This document shows positions 43,514 through 50,841 of a DNA stretch of 50,841 bases, piece by piece. This stretch comes from CAYVQA01 sp045119035. GTDB taxonomy: Bacteria > Bacillota_I > Bacilli_A > ML615J-28 > CAG-313. The stretch lies in the NCBI GenBank assembly GCA_045119035.1, contig JBGVCU010000021.1, positions 1 to 50,841 of the forward strand. The letters run 5' to 3'. Position 1 is the stretch's first letter, and every line of letters begins with the position of its first letter. Under the pieces are notes generated by a model. The model saw nothing but the letters and a program-made list of their open reading frames with translations. It did no database searches and was not told the DNA's origin. The position numbers and the translations under genes are program-made.

Positions 43514-44995
43514 CTAAATTCTCTTTTTCCAAGTTCTAGGACTAAATAATACCAAAATCGGGAAAAACTCTAAACGACCTGCTATCATAATTATAGTTAA
43601 AATAAACTTTGAAAAATATGAAAAACCAGCAAAACTTCCATACGGACCTACAAGTTCAGTATATCCAGGTCCAACATTACTTACACAAGTAAGTGTTGCT
43701 GTGAAGTTTGTCGCAAAGTCAAATCCATCAAATGAAATTAAAAATGTACCAATAATTAGAATAGTAACATATACAGCAAAATAACTATCTACTGCTGATA
43801 CATTATCTTTATCCATTACTTTACCATCAATTTTAATAACATCAACTTTTCTTGGACTTATCATATTTCTAATTTTAGACACAAAAGATTTAACTAAAAT
43901 ATTAAGTCTAGTAATTTTTAATCCTCCAGCAGTAGAACCAGCACATGCACCAGTTAATGTAAAGAACATTAAAATCATTATACAAGCAGATGGCCAAGTA
44001 ATAAAATTAGATATAGAGTATCCTGTAGTAGAAATAATAGCAGCAACATGGAAATAAGCATTTCTAAAGCTTTGTTCAAATGTCATTTCATTTAAAGTAT
44101 CTTTAAATGTAAAGAATAAATTTAAAGTAATAAATGAAACACCAACAATTACCATTATAATAAAAGCACGTAACTCTTCATTTTTTAATACATCTTTAAT
44201 ATTTCCAATTAATATTAAATAAAACATTGAAAAGTTAATAGCAAATATATACATATAAGTAGCAACAATATATTGCGTAGATGCCGCATAAGTTTCTAAA
44301 CAACCATTATCAATACCAAATCCACCAGTACCAGCAGTTCCAAATGAATAAATGATACTATTAAATAAACTCATTTTTTCATCAGGACCTAACCATAAAA
44401 TAAGAATTAAACTAATTGTTAATAATAAATAAATTAAATAAAGAATACGTGAAGTAACCTTCATTTTAGATACTAATTTACCAACAGTAGGACCAGGAGA
44501 TTCTGCTCTTAATATATGCATCGAAGAACCTTCATTACTTTCAGGAATAATAGCTAAAATAAATACTAGTACTCCCATACCACCAATCCAGTGAGCAAAA
44601 CTTCTCCAAAACATAATACTATGATCAAGGACACTATAATCTGTTACTATTGTAGAACCAGTTGTTGTAAACCCCGATGCTGTTTCAAAAAAAGCATCAA
44701 AGAAATTTGAAATATTTCCGCTTATAATATAAGGAAGACATCCAAATAAAGACATCACTATCCAAGAAAGACCAACAACAACAAATCCCTCACGAGCCAA
44801 AATTCTATTTGATTCAGGTTTTTTCATATAAAGAAGTTTACCAATTACAAAAAGTAATACCATTGGAATAATAAATGCTAAATAATTTCTAAAACTTTCT
44901 TTATACCAAATACAAACTATTAAAGGAAGTACCATCAAATACGCAAGAAGCGTCATGATCTTTCCTAAGATATTTTTAATAATAGCGTAATTCAT
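43514..44995 (-). CDS. trkH: TrkH-type potassium uptake channel
   Basis: The 493-residue membrane protein carries the four selectivity-filter repeats of TrkH/KtrB proteins: ETASGFTTTGSTIV, SFGTAGTGGFGIDN, AIISTTGYSIS and TCVSNVGPGYTELVG. It has LFGCLPYIIS and RSFAHWIGGMGVLVFILAI, typical of the first repeat. It imports K+ when gated by TrkA, whose gene lies 3 bases upstream in the same operon. The length is normal. Confidence 0.96.
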   Translation of the reverse strand: MNYAIIKNILGKIMTLLAYLMVLPLIVCIWYKESFRNYLAFIIPMVLLFVIGKLLYMKKPESNRILAREGFVVVGLSWIVMSLFGCLPYIISGNISNFFDAFFETASGFTTTGSTIVTDYSVLDHSIMFWRSFAHWIGGMGVLVFILAIIPESNEGSSMHILRAESPGPTVGKLVSKMKVTSRILYLIYLLLTISLILILWLGPDEKMSLFNSIIYSFGTAGTGGFGIDNGCLETYAASTQYIVATYMYIFAINFSMFYLILIGNIKDVLKNEELRAFIIMVIVGVSFITLNLFFTFKDTLNEMTFEQSFRNAYFHVAAIISTTGYSISNFITWPSACIMILMFFTLTGACAGSTAGGLKITRLNILVKSFVSKIRNMISPRKVDVIKIDGKVMDKDNVSAVDSYFAVYVTILIIGTFLISFDGFDFATNFTATLTCVSNVGPGYTELVGPYGSFAGFSYFSKFILTIIMIAGRLEFFPILVLFSPRTWKKRI

Positions 44996-44998
44996 AAG

Positions 44999-46354
44999 CT
45001 ACACCAAAATATCATCTAAATCATCAAGATATTGTCCATTTGTAACAACAATAACTCTGTCATCTGGCATAATCATATCAAGACCATTCGGAATAATAGA
45101 AGCACCTTTACGAATAATACCAGCAATTAATACTTTTGACTTTAATTTTAAATCTTTTAACGGTTTATTTAAAACTCTACCTTTAGATTTAGCAATAAAT
45201 TCTAAAGCTTCAACTTGATTATTAACTAATTTATATAAAGTAACAATATTACTTCCTCTTGAATTATTTCTTGCACGAATATAACGTACAATGTTAGATG
45301 CAATAATATCTTTAGGAGATACAACAGTTGCCATATCAATTGTTTCCATTAAACCAACAAAAGATTCTTTGTTAACTTTTGCAATAATCTTTTTAGCATT
45401 TTGTTTATAAGCATACATTGAAATAATGATATTTTCTTCATCATCACCTGTTAAAGAAATTACAACATCACTATCCATAATACCTTCTTCACTTAATACT
45501 TCATGGTTTGTACCATCTCCATGAATAATACTTGCTTTAGGTAATAATTCACTTAAATGTAAACATTTATTATAATCTTTTTCAATAATCTTAACTTCAT
45601 ATTTATTTTTAATTAACTCTTGTCCTAAATAGTGAGTGATTTTTCCTCCACCAATAATTAGAATAGAATTAACTTTTGTTTCAGCAAACCCAAGTTTACT
45701 TAAGAAACGTTTAATATTAGCATTTTTCCCTGTAACATGGATCTTATCTTTAGCTTGGAAAGTAAATGTCCCATTTGGAATATGAACTTTATCACCACGT
45801 TGAACAGCACAAACTAAAACATTAACTTGATATTTTTGTTGCAATTCCATAAGCTTAAGTCCAACAAGCGGGCTATTTTGAGGAATGTAAAGTTCAACTA
45901 AGTCAACTTTACCGTCTGCAAAATTATCTACACGAATTGCTTCAGGGAAATTAACAACTTTTAATATTTCATTTGCTGTTTCTTTTTCAGGATTAATTAC
46001 CATTGTAATATCTAAATCATTCATAATATTTTTAATAGAATTATTATATTCAATACTACGAACTCTGGCGATAGTAGCTTTTGCTCCTAATTTTTTTGCC
46101 ATAACACAAGCTAACATATTTGTTTCATCATTTGCTGTTACAGCAATAACAACATGTGCTCTTCCTGCATCAGCTTCTTTTAAAATATCATAGCTTGCAC
46201 CATTACCACATATTCCCATAACATCAAATTTATTTACAATATCTTCTATGACTTCAGGTTTTTTATCAATTACAACTACAGTATGTCCTTCTTTACATAC
46301 ATGTCTAATAATTGAATTACCTACTTTTCCATCACCAATAACAACTATTCTCAT
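44999..46354 (-). CDS. trkA: TrkA potassium channel regulatory subunit
   Basis: I start at ATG 46354 (MRIVVIGDGKVGNS), placed 5 bases after AGGTGA; the GTG three codons upstream is part of that site. The 451-residue protein has two RCK modules: Rossmann folds starting RIVVIGDGKVG and SILIIGGGKITHYLGQ, each with an acidic nucleotide-binding strand end (VVVIDKKPE, VKIIEKDYN), and TrkA-C domains (VELYIPQNSPLVGLKLMEL, VEALEFIAKSKGRVL). It binds NAD(H)/ATP-type ligands and gates TrkH. Confidence 0.96.
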   Translation of the reverse strand: MRIVVIGDGKVGNSIIRHVCKEGHTVVVIDKKPEVIEDIVNKFDVMGICGNGASYDILKEADAGRAHVVIAVTANDETNMLACVMAKKLGAKATIARVRSIEYNNSIKNIMNDLDITMVINPEKETANEILKVVNFPEAIRVDNFADGKVDLVELYIPQNSPLVGLKLMELQQKYQVNVLVCAVQRGDKVHIPNGTFTFQAKDKIHVTGKNANIKRFLSKLGFAETKVNSILIIGGGKITHYLGQELIKNKYEVKIIEKDYNKCLHLSELLPKASIIHGDGTNHEVLSEEGIMDSDVVISLTGDDEENIIISMYAYKQNAKKIIAKVNKESFVGLMETIDMATVVSPKDIIASNIVRYIRARNNSRGSNIVTLYKLVNNQVEALEFIAKSKGRVLNKPLKDLKLKSKVLIAGIIRKGASIIPNGLDMIMPDDRVIVVTNGQYLDDLDDILV

Positions 46355-46443
46355 ATAAATCACCTACTTGATAATTATATTTTTAAATATCTTATATTAT
46401 TTTACCACTTTAACAATAAATAATCAACTAAATAATAATATAA

Positions 46444-46953
46444 TTATAATTTTTCAAATTCTTTTCTAGTAATTTTATAAACAACTAACTCTTCATCACC
46501 ATCAATATATTCTTCTACAAATTTCATTTCATTTTTTTCAGCAACTCTACGAGATGCTATATTATATTTATTCATATATGAATAAACTTCATCATAATTT
46601 GTATTCATAAAGAAATATTCTTTCATATACTGACTAGCTTCTGTTGCATACCCTTTATTCCAAAATTTCTTATTAATATGGTATCCAATTTCAAAAACTT
46701 CTTTACCATTTATGTTTTGTAATGTAATTCCACAATCACCAATAAATTCGTCAGTTTCTTTTAAAATCACTCCAAAAAGCCCAAAACCTCGCTTTTCATA
46801 ACATCCAATGCACCATTTAATCCATCTGTGAACGCCTGAGTCATCATAAGGTGCCGGATAATATTTCATCGTCTCTGAATCAGAAATAATATTTTTTAGG
46901 TTTTCAAAATCATTTTCATCTATTTTTCTAAAATATAATCTGCTAGTTTTCAT
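46444..46953 (-). CDS. GNAT-family N-acetyltransferase (RimJ/RimL type)
   Basis: The 169-residue protein begins TSRLYFRKIDENDFENLKNI and contains FGLFGVILKETDEFIGDCGI, EIGYHINKKFWNKGYATEAS (the acetyl-CoA pyrophosphate loop region) and YNIASRRVAEKNEMKFVEEY, the standard order of RimJ/RimL-like acetyltransferases. The substrate cannot be predicted. It is a single gene with RBS GAGGAA. Confidence 0.93.
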   Translation of the reverse strand: MKTSRLYFRKIDENDFENLKNIISDSETMKYYPAPYDDSGVHRWIKWCIGCYEKRGFGLFGVILKETDEFIGDCGITLQNINGKEVFEIGYHINKKFWNKGYATEASQYMKEYFFMNTNYDEVYSYMNKYNIASRRVAEKNEMKFVEEYIDGDEELVVYKITRKEFEKL

Positions 46954-47030
46954 ATAAATTCCTCATATATTATTAAATATTATATCAAAATAAATTAATT
47001 AATAATTTTAATATGCAATATCAATAATTA

Positions 47031-47063
47031 AAAAAAAGTAGTATAACATAATATTTATACTAC
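47031..47063 (-). terminator. Intrinsic terminator of the HipA-like kinase operon
   Basis: GTAGTATA and TATACTAC form an 8-bp stem around a 10-base loop, followed on the minus strand by a T-run (47037-47031). It lies about 20 bases after the kinase stop. Confidence 0.8.
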
Positions 47064-47082
47064 ATTTTACAAAATGTTTTCA

Positions 47083-47970
47083 CTATTTTTGTTTACTTGA
47101 TATTAAATTTATACTATACTCTAAAATTTTTTCTTTTCTTTCTTTAATAATTTCCTTATAAAATCTCTTTTCTAACTCAGTAATACATTCTATACTTTCG
47201 ATTAATGAAAATATTTTATCTAAGTCAATTTTCGAATAAATTCTAAACAAAGCCTTAGTACATTCTTTATTTGAATTTGAAGAAATAAATTCAAAATAAT
47301 TTATTCTTTTTCCATTATTAAAAATTGCTGATGTGGGAAATTCATATATTCTCACTTCTAATTCATTTTTATCATTAAGAACTTTCTCCATAACTCTATT
47401 ATCAGTTTGAGGATATAAACAACTTCCACAATCATATACAGGAGCAATAGATACGTCATCAGTTAATGTATTATATAAAAAACCCCAGTTTCCGTTGTGT
47501 CTATCCATGTTCCCAATTAATGAATCAACTATAAACATATCCCAAAATCTATTTTGTAACTCAACCTGATCAACAACGTTTTGCGATTCAATAGTTTCTA
47601 ATATTGTATTAAGCTCAGTTCCATATCCGTTTTCATCAGAATCAATCATTGTATTTTTTAATGAAGCAAAATCTTGAATAATTATTCCCGGTTTTGTAAA
47701 ATCTTTACAAGCAACCACTATTTTCGTTTTATTTTTAACTTTAAATTCTCCTAACAAAGTATCTTGAACAGGAATTCCAACTAACTTATATATATTCGAA
47801 CCAATATATTCAGAAATAGTGCTATTACTATAACTCATATTTTTATTCTTTTTTGCTATAGGTGCAAATTTTAACATATATTGTTCATTATTATATATAA
47901 TAGATAACTTATTCCCACTTGCACCATTAAATGTTTTATTTTTACGAACCGCATTTGTAAAATTAATCAC
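47083..47970 (-). CDS. HipA/CtkA-like serine/threonine kinase
   Basis: The 295-residue protein starts at a GTG overlapping the upstream regulator by 8 bases. It has the HipA-type kinase core: LSIIYNNEQYMLKFAP (ATP-site lysine), MFIVDSLIGNMDRHNGNWGF (catalytic DRHNGNWG loop) and SIAPVYDCGSCLYP (Mg-binding D-x-G-S). It is shorter than classic HipA and lacks the separate N-terminal subdomain, more like CtkA or the HipT of three-part systems. Such kinases phosphorylate tRNA synthetases or other targets and are toxic when free. The XRE partner next to it is the likely antitoxin. Confidence 0.85.
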   Translation of the reverse strand: MINFTNAVRKNKTFNGASGNKLSIIYNNEQYMLKFAPIAKKNKNMSYSNSTISEYIGSNIYKLVGIPVQDTLLGEFKVKNKTKIVVACKDFTKPGIIIQDFASLKNTMIDSDENGYGTELNTILETIESQNVVDQVELQNRFWDMFIVDSLIGNMDRHNGNWGFLYNTLTDDVSIAPVYDCGSCLYPQTDNRVMEKVLNDKNELEVRIYEFPTSAIFNNGKRINYFEFISSNSNKECTKALFRIYSKIDLDKIFSLIESIECITELEKRFYKEIIKERKEKILEYSINLISSKQK

Positions 47971-48367
47971 TTTTTAAAACCCCCAAATATTTTTTTCTTA
48001 AAAACCAGGCTTGATTAGGTGTTATATATCCTCCAATTTCTGCAACATTTATATCGCTTTGTAAAGTACAATAATAAATATCGTAATGTGATGTATTCAT
48101 ATTCATTACAAATTTTTCAATTGAGTTTTGAAGAAAATTCGGAATATTAAACTCTAAATAATTTTTTACACCATTTTCTAAAGACATAACAAATTCCATT
48201 GATACACCTAAAGTATCAGCTATTTTCTTTATTGTTATTGCTTGAGATTTATAAATACTACTTTTACCACTACATAAATCTAACAATGTTGTTTTTGGTA
48301 CAGAGCTATCTTTAGAAAATCTATATATTGTATAATTATTTTTTTCAATTAATTCTTGTAAAGTCAT
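47963..48367 (-). CDS. XRE-family regulator, probable antitoxin of the HipA-like kinase
   Basis: I start at ATG 48367 (MTLQELIEKNNYTIYRFSKD). The in-frame ATG at 48382 lies upstream of the predicted transcription start and would not be in the mRNA. Residues 1-60 are an XRE helix-turn-helix (SVPKTTLLDLCSGKS, then KKIADTLGVSMEFV). The C-terminal half (YDIYYCTLQSDINVAEIGGY and TPNQAWFLRKKYLG) may bind the kinase. It overlaps the kinase gene, and a palindrome inside the promoter is a likely self-regulatory site. Confidence 0.8.
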   Translation of the reverse strand: MTLQELIEKNNYTIYRFSKDSSVPKTTLLDLCSGKSSIYKSQAITIKKIADTLGVSMEFVMSLENGVKNYLEFNIPNFLQNSIEKFVMNMNTSHYDIYYCTLQSDINVAEIGGYITPNQAWFLRKKYLGVLKSD

Positions 48368-48384
48368 ATATTTCACCCACATAT

Positions 48385-48413
48385 ATTATATCGGAATTCC
48401 GACCTATTGTCAA
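48385..48413 (-). promoter_or_regulatory. Kinase-module promoter with palindromic operator in the spacer
   Basis: TTGACA (48413-48408) and TATAAT (48390-48385) are perfect and 17 bp apart. The 12-bp palindrome TCGGAATTCCGA (48391-48402) fills the spacer next to the -10. A repressor bound there would exclude RNA polymerase. The predicted start near 48378 gives a leader of only about 11 bases. Confidence 0.85.
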
Positions 48414-48550
48414 AAAATATACACATATACTTGTTTAAAATTTCTTTTAATTCAAATATTATATCATTTATAATATTTATAATATTATCATTAAACATAT
48501 TTGTAAATAATAAATTTAAATTGTTATCAAAATTCTTTGGTAGATACTAA

Positions 48551-48712
48551 GGAAAAAGACTTTTCAATGGTCCAATTGAAGGAGCTAATTCAAGAATCAA
48601 AACGATTCCAAAGTCTGCTAATGGATATATTAATTTGAGCCGCTTAAGAAATAGAATTATGTATTCATTAAACAAAGACATCCCTATAAAAACGAACCCT
48701 AAACGCAAGTAA
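48551..48712 (+). pseudogene. C-terminal remnant of an ISL3-family transposase
   Basis: This plus-strand frame reads LFNGPIEGANSRIKTIPKSA and then NLSRLRNRIMYSLNKDIPIK before TAA, the characteristic end of ISL3-family transposases (NGPIEGxNSRIK...RFRNRxMYS). A stop codon precedes it in frame and no N-terminal part is present, so it is a fragment of an old insertion. It is one of the few plus-strand coding traces in the window. Confidence 0.85.
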
Positions 48713-48767
48713 TCTTACGATCATATTATATCATTTATTTAATGTATTTATAAATAAAATCCGACTA

Positions 48768-48796
48768 TTTCTAGTCGGATTTTTTTGACCACAAGT
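48768..48796 (+). terminator. Intrinsic terminator after the transposase remnant
   Basis: ATCCGACTA-TTTC-TAGTCGGAT is a perfect 9-bp stem followed by a T-run on the plus strand. It lies about 57 bases after the transposase stop and probably belonged to the insertion element. Confidence 0.8.
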
Positions 48797-48872
48797 TAAT
48801 TTACAGGTTCAAAAAACACACACTTATTTATAGGTGTTTTTGTTTGAACCACACACTAATTTAAAGGACCAT
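48797..48872. repeat. Inverted and direct repeats beside the transposase remnant
   Basis: GGTTCAAAAAACAC and GTGTTTTTGTTTGAACC form an inverted repeat with about nine bases between arms. Outside them the related segments ACCACAAGTTAATTTACAGG and ACCACACACTAATTTAAAGG form a direct repeat. They may be the end of the decayed insertion element or a regulatory hairpin before the YwaF-like gene's 3' end. Confidence 0.5.
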
Positions 48873-48880
48873 TTTAATAA

Positions 48881-49651
48881 CTAATTAACTTTTTTAACCT
48901 TCCCTTTAATAGCATTAATAATTGGTTTAATATAACAAAGGGCAATCGCAAAAATAGCAGTCATTGAATAATGAATCATATAAACAGCCCATCCATGATC
49001 TTCGTTTAAGAATGGTAAACCTTTTTGAGGAGGATCTACCACATACATAAAGTTCGGACGTGATGCCATTTCCACAATTTTTGTACCATCCGGAAGTACT
49101 GTATAATGAGAAACATCATATGCCATACTGTTAATATAAATAGCAATAAATCCCATTACAGCAAGAAAAGCTAATGAACTTCCAAAATCTTTAATTGTCC
49201 AAGTGATTTCCTTACATCTATATAAGTAAATTGCAAAACATATAATCATTACATGATATGTAAAATATTGAATAGTAATAATTATTCCACCATTAATTGC
49301 TGAATCAGTTGGAATTAAAAGTGCAGCAAGTCCACCAATTAAACATGATGGTAGCATAAAACTAAGAATAATTCTCTTAAACTTTTCATTTTGAATTACA
49401 TTTAAAATAATAATAAAAATAATTTGAATACTACATAAATGAAATGGTAAATCTGTCTTAGGTAAATAACCACCATACACTGCTTCATTTCTAATAATAT
49501 AATAACATATTTTTGTTACTTCAGAAGCAATACCAATTCCTAAAAATAATTTCATCCACATTTTTAAAGTAAATTTACCAGTCGCTATATAAAATAAAAT
49601 ACCGACTAATAAACAAATACATAGAATTATGATATGTTTTGTTCCAAACAT
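48881..49651 (-). CDS. YwaF-family (TIGR02206-like) integral membrane protein
   Basis: The 256-residue protein starts MFGTKHIIILCICLLVGILF and has about seven hydrophobic spans. It has the family landmarks LPFHLCSIQIIFIII, FMLPSCLIGGLAALLIPTD and LPFLNEDHGWAVYMIHYSM, matching YwaF/TIGR02206 membrane proteins. The function of the family is not established. It is a single gene on the minus strand. Confidence 0.88.
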   Translation of the reverse strand: MFGTKHIIILCICLLVGILFYIATGKFTLKMWMKLFLGIGIASEVTKICYYIIRNEAVYGGYLPKTDLPFHLCSIQIIFIIILNVIQNEKFKRIILSFMLPSCLIGGLAALLIPTDSAINGGIIITIQYFTYHVMIICFAIYLYRCKEITWTIKDFGSSLAFLAVMGFIAIYINSMAYDVSHYTVLPDGTKIVEMASRPNFMYVVDPPQKGLPFLNEDHGWAVYMIHYSMTAIFAIALCYIKPIINAIKGKVKKVN

Positions 49652-49900
49652 AATTTAAACCCGCTTTCCCAAAGTATTGAAATAGTTTATGATGCTTTTT
49701 ATTGAAATTTCTATGTTATCAATAAAAATATTATATACAAACTAATTCCATAAAATAATATCTTTTTAAATAAATTATATAAACTTGTATTAATTTATCA
49801 AAAATTTATTAAATACGAAATAATTATATCATACTTTTAGAAAATAATAAATATTTCTACAATATTTTTTATAAAACAAATTCTATTTTAATATGTGAAA

Positions 49901-50650
49901 CTACTTTTCTTTCATTTTATTTTTAAATAGCATTATACTAATTAAATAGACAATAATAATATAAATAAAAACAATTAGTAAAGGTTTAATAAATTCATTA
50001 AAACCAAAATTACCATTTAATGAATTTTGTATTAATATAGTCGCATTTTTAAAAGGTAATATATTCATTAAATCTAACATAAATCCACTTAAACCATCAA
50101 CAGGAAACCACATTCCTGATAGAACAGAATGACAACTGATAACAATTGAGGAAACACCACCTACACTTTTTTCTGAACAACTTGAACCAAACAAAACTCC
50201 AAGACCTAAAAATAATAAGGATGTAATAATAGATAATATAATAGAGTAACAAATATTAATACTTAGTAAACTTTTATCAATGAATATTCCTACTGTATAA
50301 AACAATAATGTTTGAAGTATAGCTATAGGAATCAAAGATACAACGTATGATAATATAAAATCAAATGATGTTGCTTTTGAAACATATAGTCTTGTTAGAA
50401 AAGATGTATTTCTATCAAGAGATATAATTTGGCCAATAAATAAAGTTAAAAAAGTTTGCGAAAAAACGACAATCCCTGGTGCTAAATACTTCATTTCAAA
50501 TTGAATTGTGTATTTATGGAAAATACTATAGAATAAAATCTCCATTAATAAAGGTAAACCTAGAATAAACACTAATGCTAGTGGATCTCTTACAATTTCT
50601 AGTAAATTTCTTTTAGTTAAGACAAAAATTCTTTTAATTTTATTTTTCAT
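49901..50650 (-). CDS. ABC-2 type transporter permease
   Basis: The 249-residue protein has a cytosolic start (KNKIKRIFVLTKRNLLEIVR DPLAL region) and about six membrane spans, with VFILGLPLLMEILFYSIF first and LLIVFIYIIIVYLISIMLF last. It has the ABC-2 membrane signature around GLGVLFGSSCSEKSVGGVS and SGMWFPVDGLSGFMLDLMN. It exports an unknown substrate with the ATPase encoded just upstream; the genes overlap by 11 bases. Confidence 0.9.
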   Translation of the reverse strand: MKNKIKRIFVLTKRNLLEIVRDPLALVFILGLPLLMEILFYSIFHKYTIQFEMKYLAPGIVVFSQTFLTLFIGQIISLDRNTSFLTRLYVSKATSFDFILSYVVSLIPIAILQTLLFYTVGIFIDKSLLSINICYSIILSIITSLLFLGLGVLFGSSCSEKSVGGVSSIVISCHSVLSGMWFPVDGLSGFMLDLMNILPFKNATILIQNSLNGNFGFNEFIKPLLIVFIYIIIVYLISIMLFKNKMKEK

Positions 50651-50841
50651 AATTATCTCCTACAATTTTAATAAATGCGTCTTCAACTTTTTGTTCATTA
50701 GTTAAACTATATAAAGAATCTTTATCACCAACAAACAATAATTTACCTTCATTTATAATACCTATTCGATCAGATAACATTTCAGCTTCTTCCATATAAT
50801 GTGTTGTAAGTATTATGGTCATTTCTTTTTTTAGTTTTTTA
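50640..50841 (-). CDS. ABC transporter ATP-binding protein, C-terminal part at window edge
   Basis: The visible frame reads MTIILTTHYMEEAEMLSDRI, the H-loop region of an ABC ATPase (histidine of TTHYMEEAE), followed by GIINEGKLLFVGDKDSLYSL and a short tail. Walker A, signature and Walker B would lie beyond the right edge. In this frame a TAA occurs at the very edge (50841-50839). Reading the expected preceding residues (KKLKK) requires the other frame across an A-run, so the gene is either frameshifted, uses slippage, or has a sequence error. Confidence 0.8.
   Translation of the reverse strand, partial: KKLKKEMTIILTTHYMEEAEMLSDRIGIINEGKLLFVGDKDSLYSLTNEQKVEDAFIKIVGDNYEK

Overview
The window is a very AT-rich bacterial chromosome segment of the kind seen in low-GC Bacillota (Bacilli or Mollicutes-like gut lineages such as the RF39/Acholeplasma/Erysipelotrichales neighbourhood; the exact taxon cannot be read from it). 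TGA acts as a stop (cas2 ends in TGA overlapping the csn2 start), so the Mycoplasma code is not in use. Nearly every gene lies on the minus strand. No rRNA or tRNA gene was seen.

Positions 1-33 kb form a dense defence island. From left to right: a type II-A CRISPR-Cas locus (array cut by the left window edge, leader, csn2, cas2, cas1, cas9, and a compact tracrRNA facing away from cas9); a nuclease-helicase (DUF2075-like) paired with a MazG-like pyrophosphohydrolase; a four-gene operon with an HTH-fused C5 cytosine methyltransferase, a GHKL (MORC/Hsp90-like) ATPase and two unrecognised proteins; a single-chain nuclease with two homologous halves, one apparently inactive; a PLD-nuclease/SF2 helicase with a small partner; an ADP-ribose cassette (ADP-ribosylglycohydrolase, small protein, SIMPL protein, macrodomain protein) lying between two divergent copies of a structured intergenic element; a retron-like unit (promoter, structured RNA, 54-residue membrane protein, reverse transcriptase); a HEPN-like protein; and a tightly packed operon of PD-(D/E)XK-like nuclease, SMC/Rad50-like ATPase, membrane protein, TIR protein and a broken McrB N-terminal-domain gene.

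From 32.5 to 42 kb lie mostly uncharacterised genes: a zinc-finger nuclease-like protein, a large membrane-anchored helical protein, lipoproteins and small membrane proteins. Two of them are preceded by related leaders containing terminator hairpins. From 42 to 50.8 kb the content becomes housekeeping-like: CorA, TrkH/TrkA potassium uptake, GNAT acetyltransferase, YwaF-like protein and an ABC-2 exporter whose ATPase meets an in-phase slippery A-run at the window edge. A HipA-like kinase/XRE module and a decayed ISL3 transposase sit among them.

The strongest leads are: (1) the retron-like unit, in which the proposed a1/a2 pairing covers the ribosome binding site of a tiny membrane protein; (2) the nuclease-SMC-membrane-TIR operon; (3) the duplicated structured element, whose two copies differ by compensatory changes and G-U-compatible changes; (4) the methyltransferase/GHKL operon with repeats in its promoter; (5) the pseudo-dimeric nuclease. 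All names rest on motif reading by eye; no database search was run.
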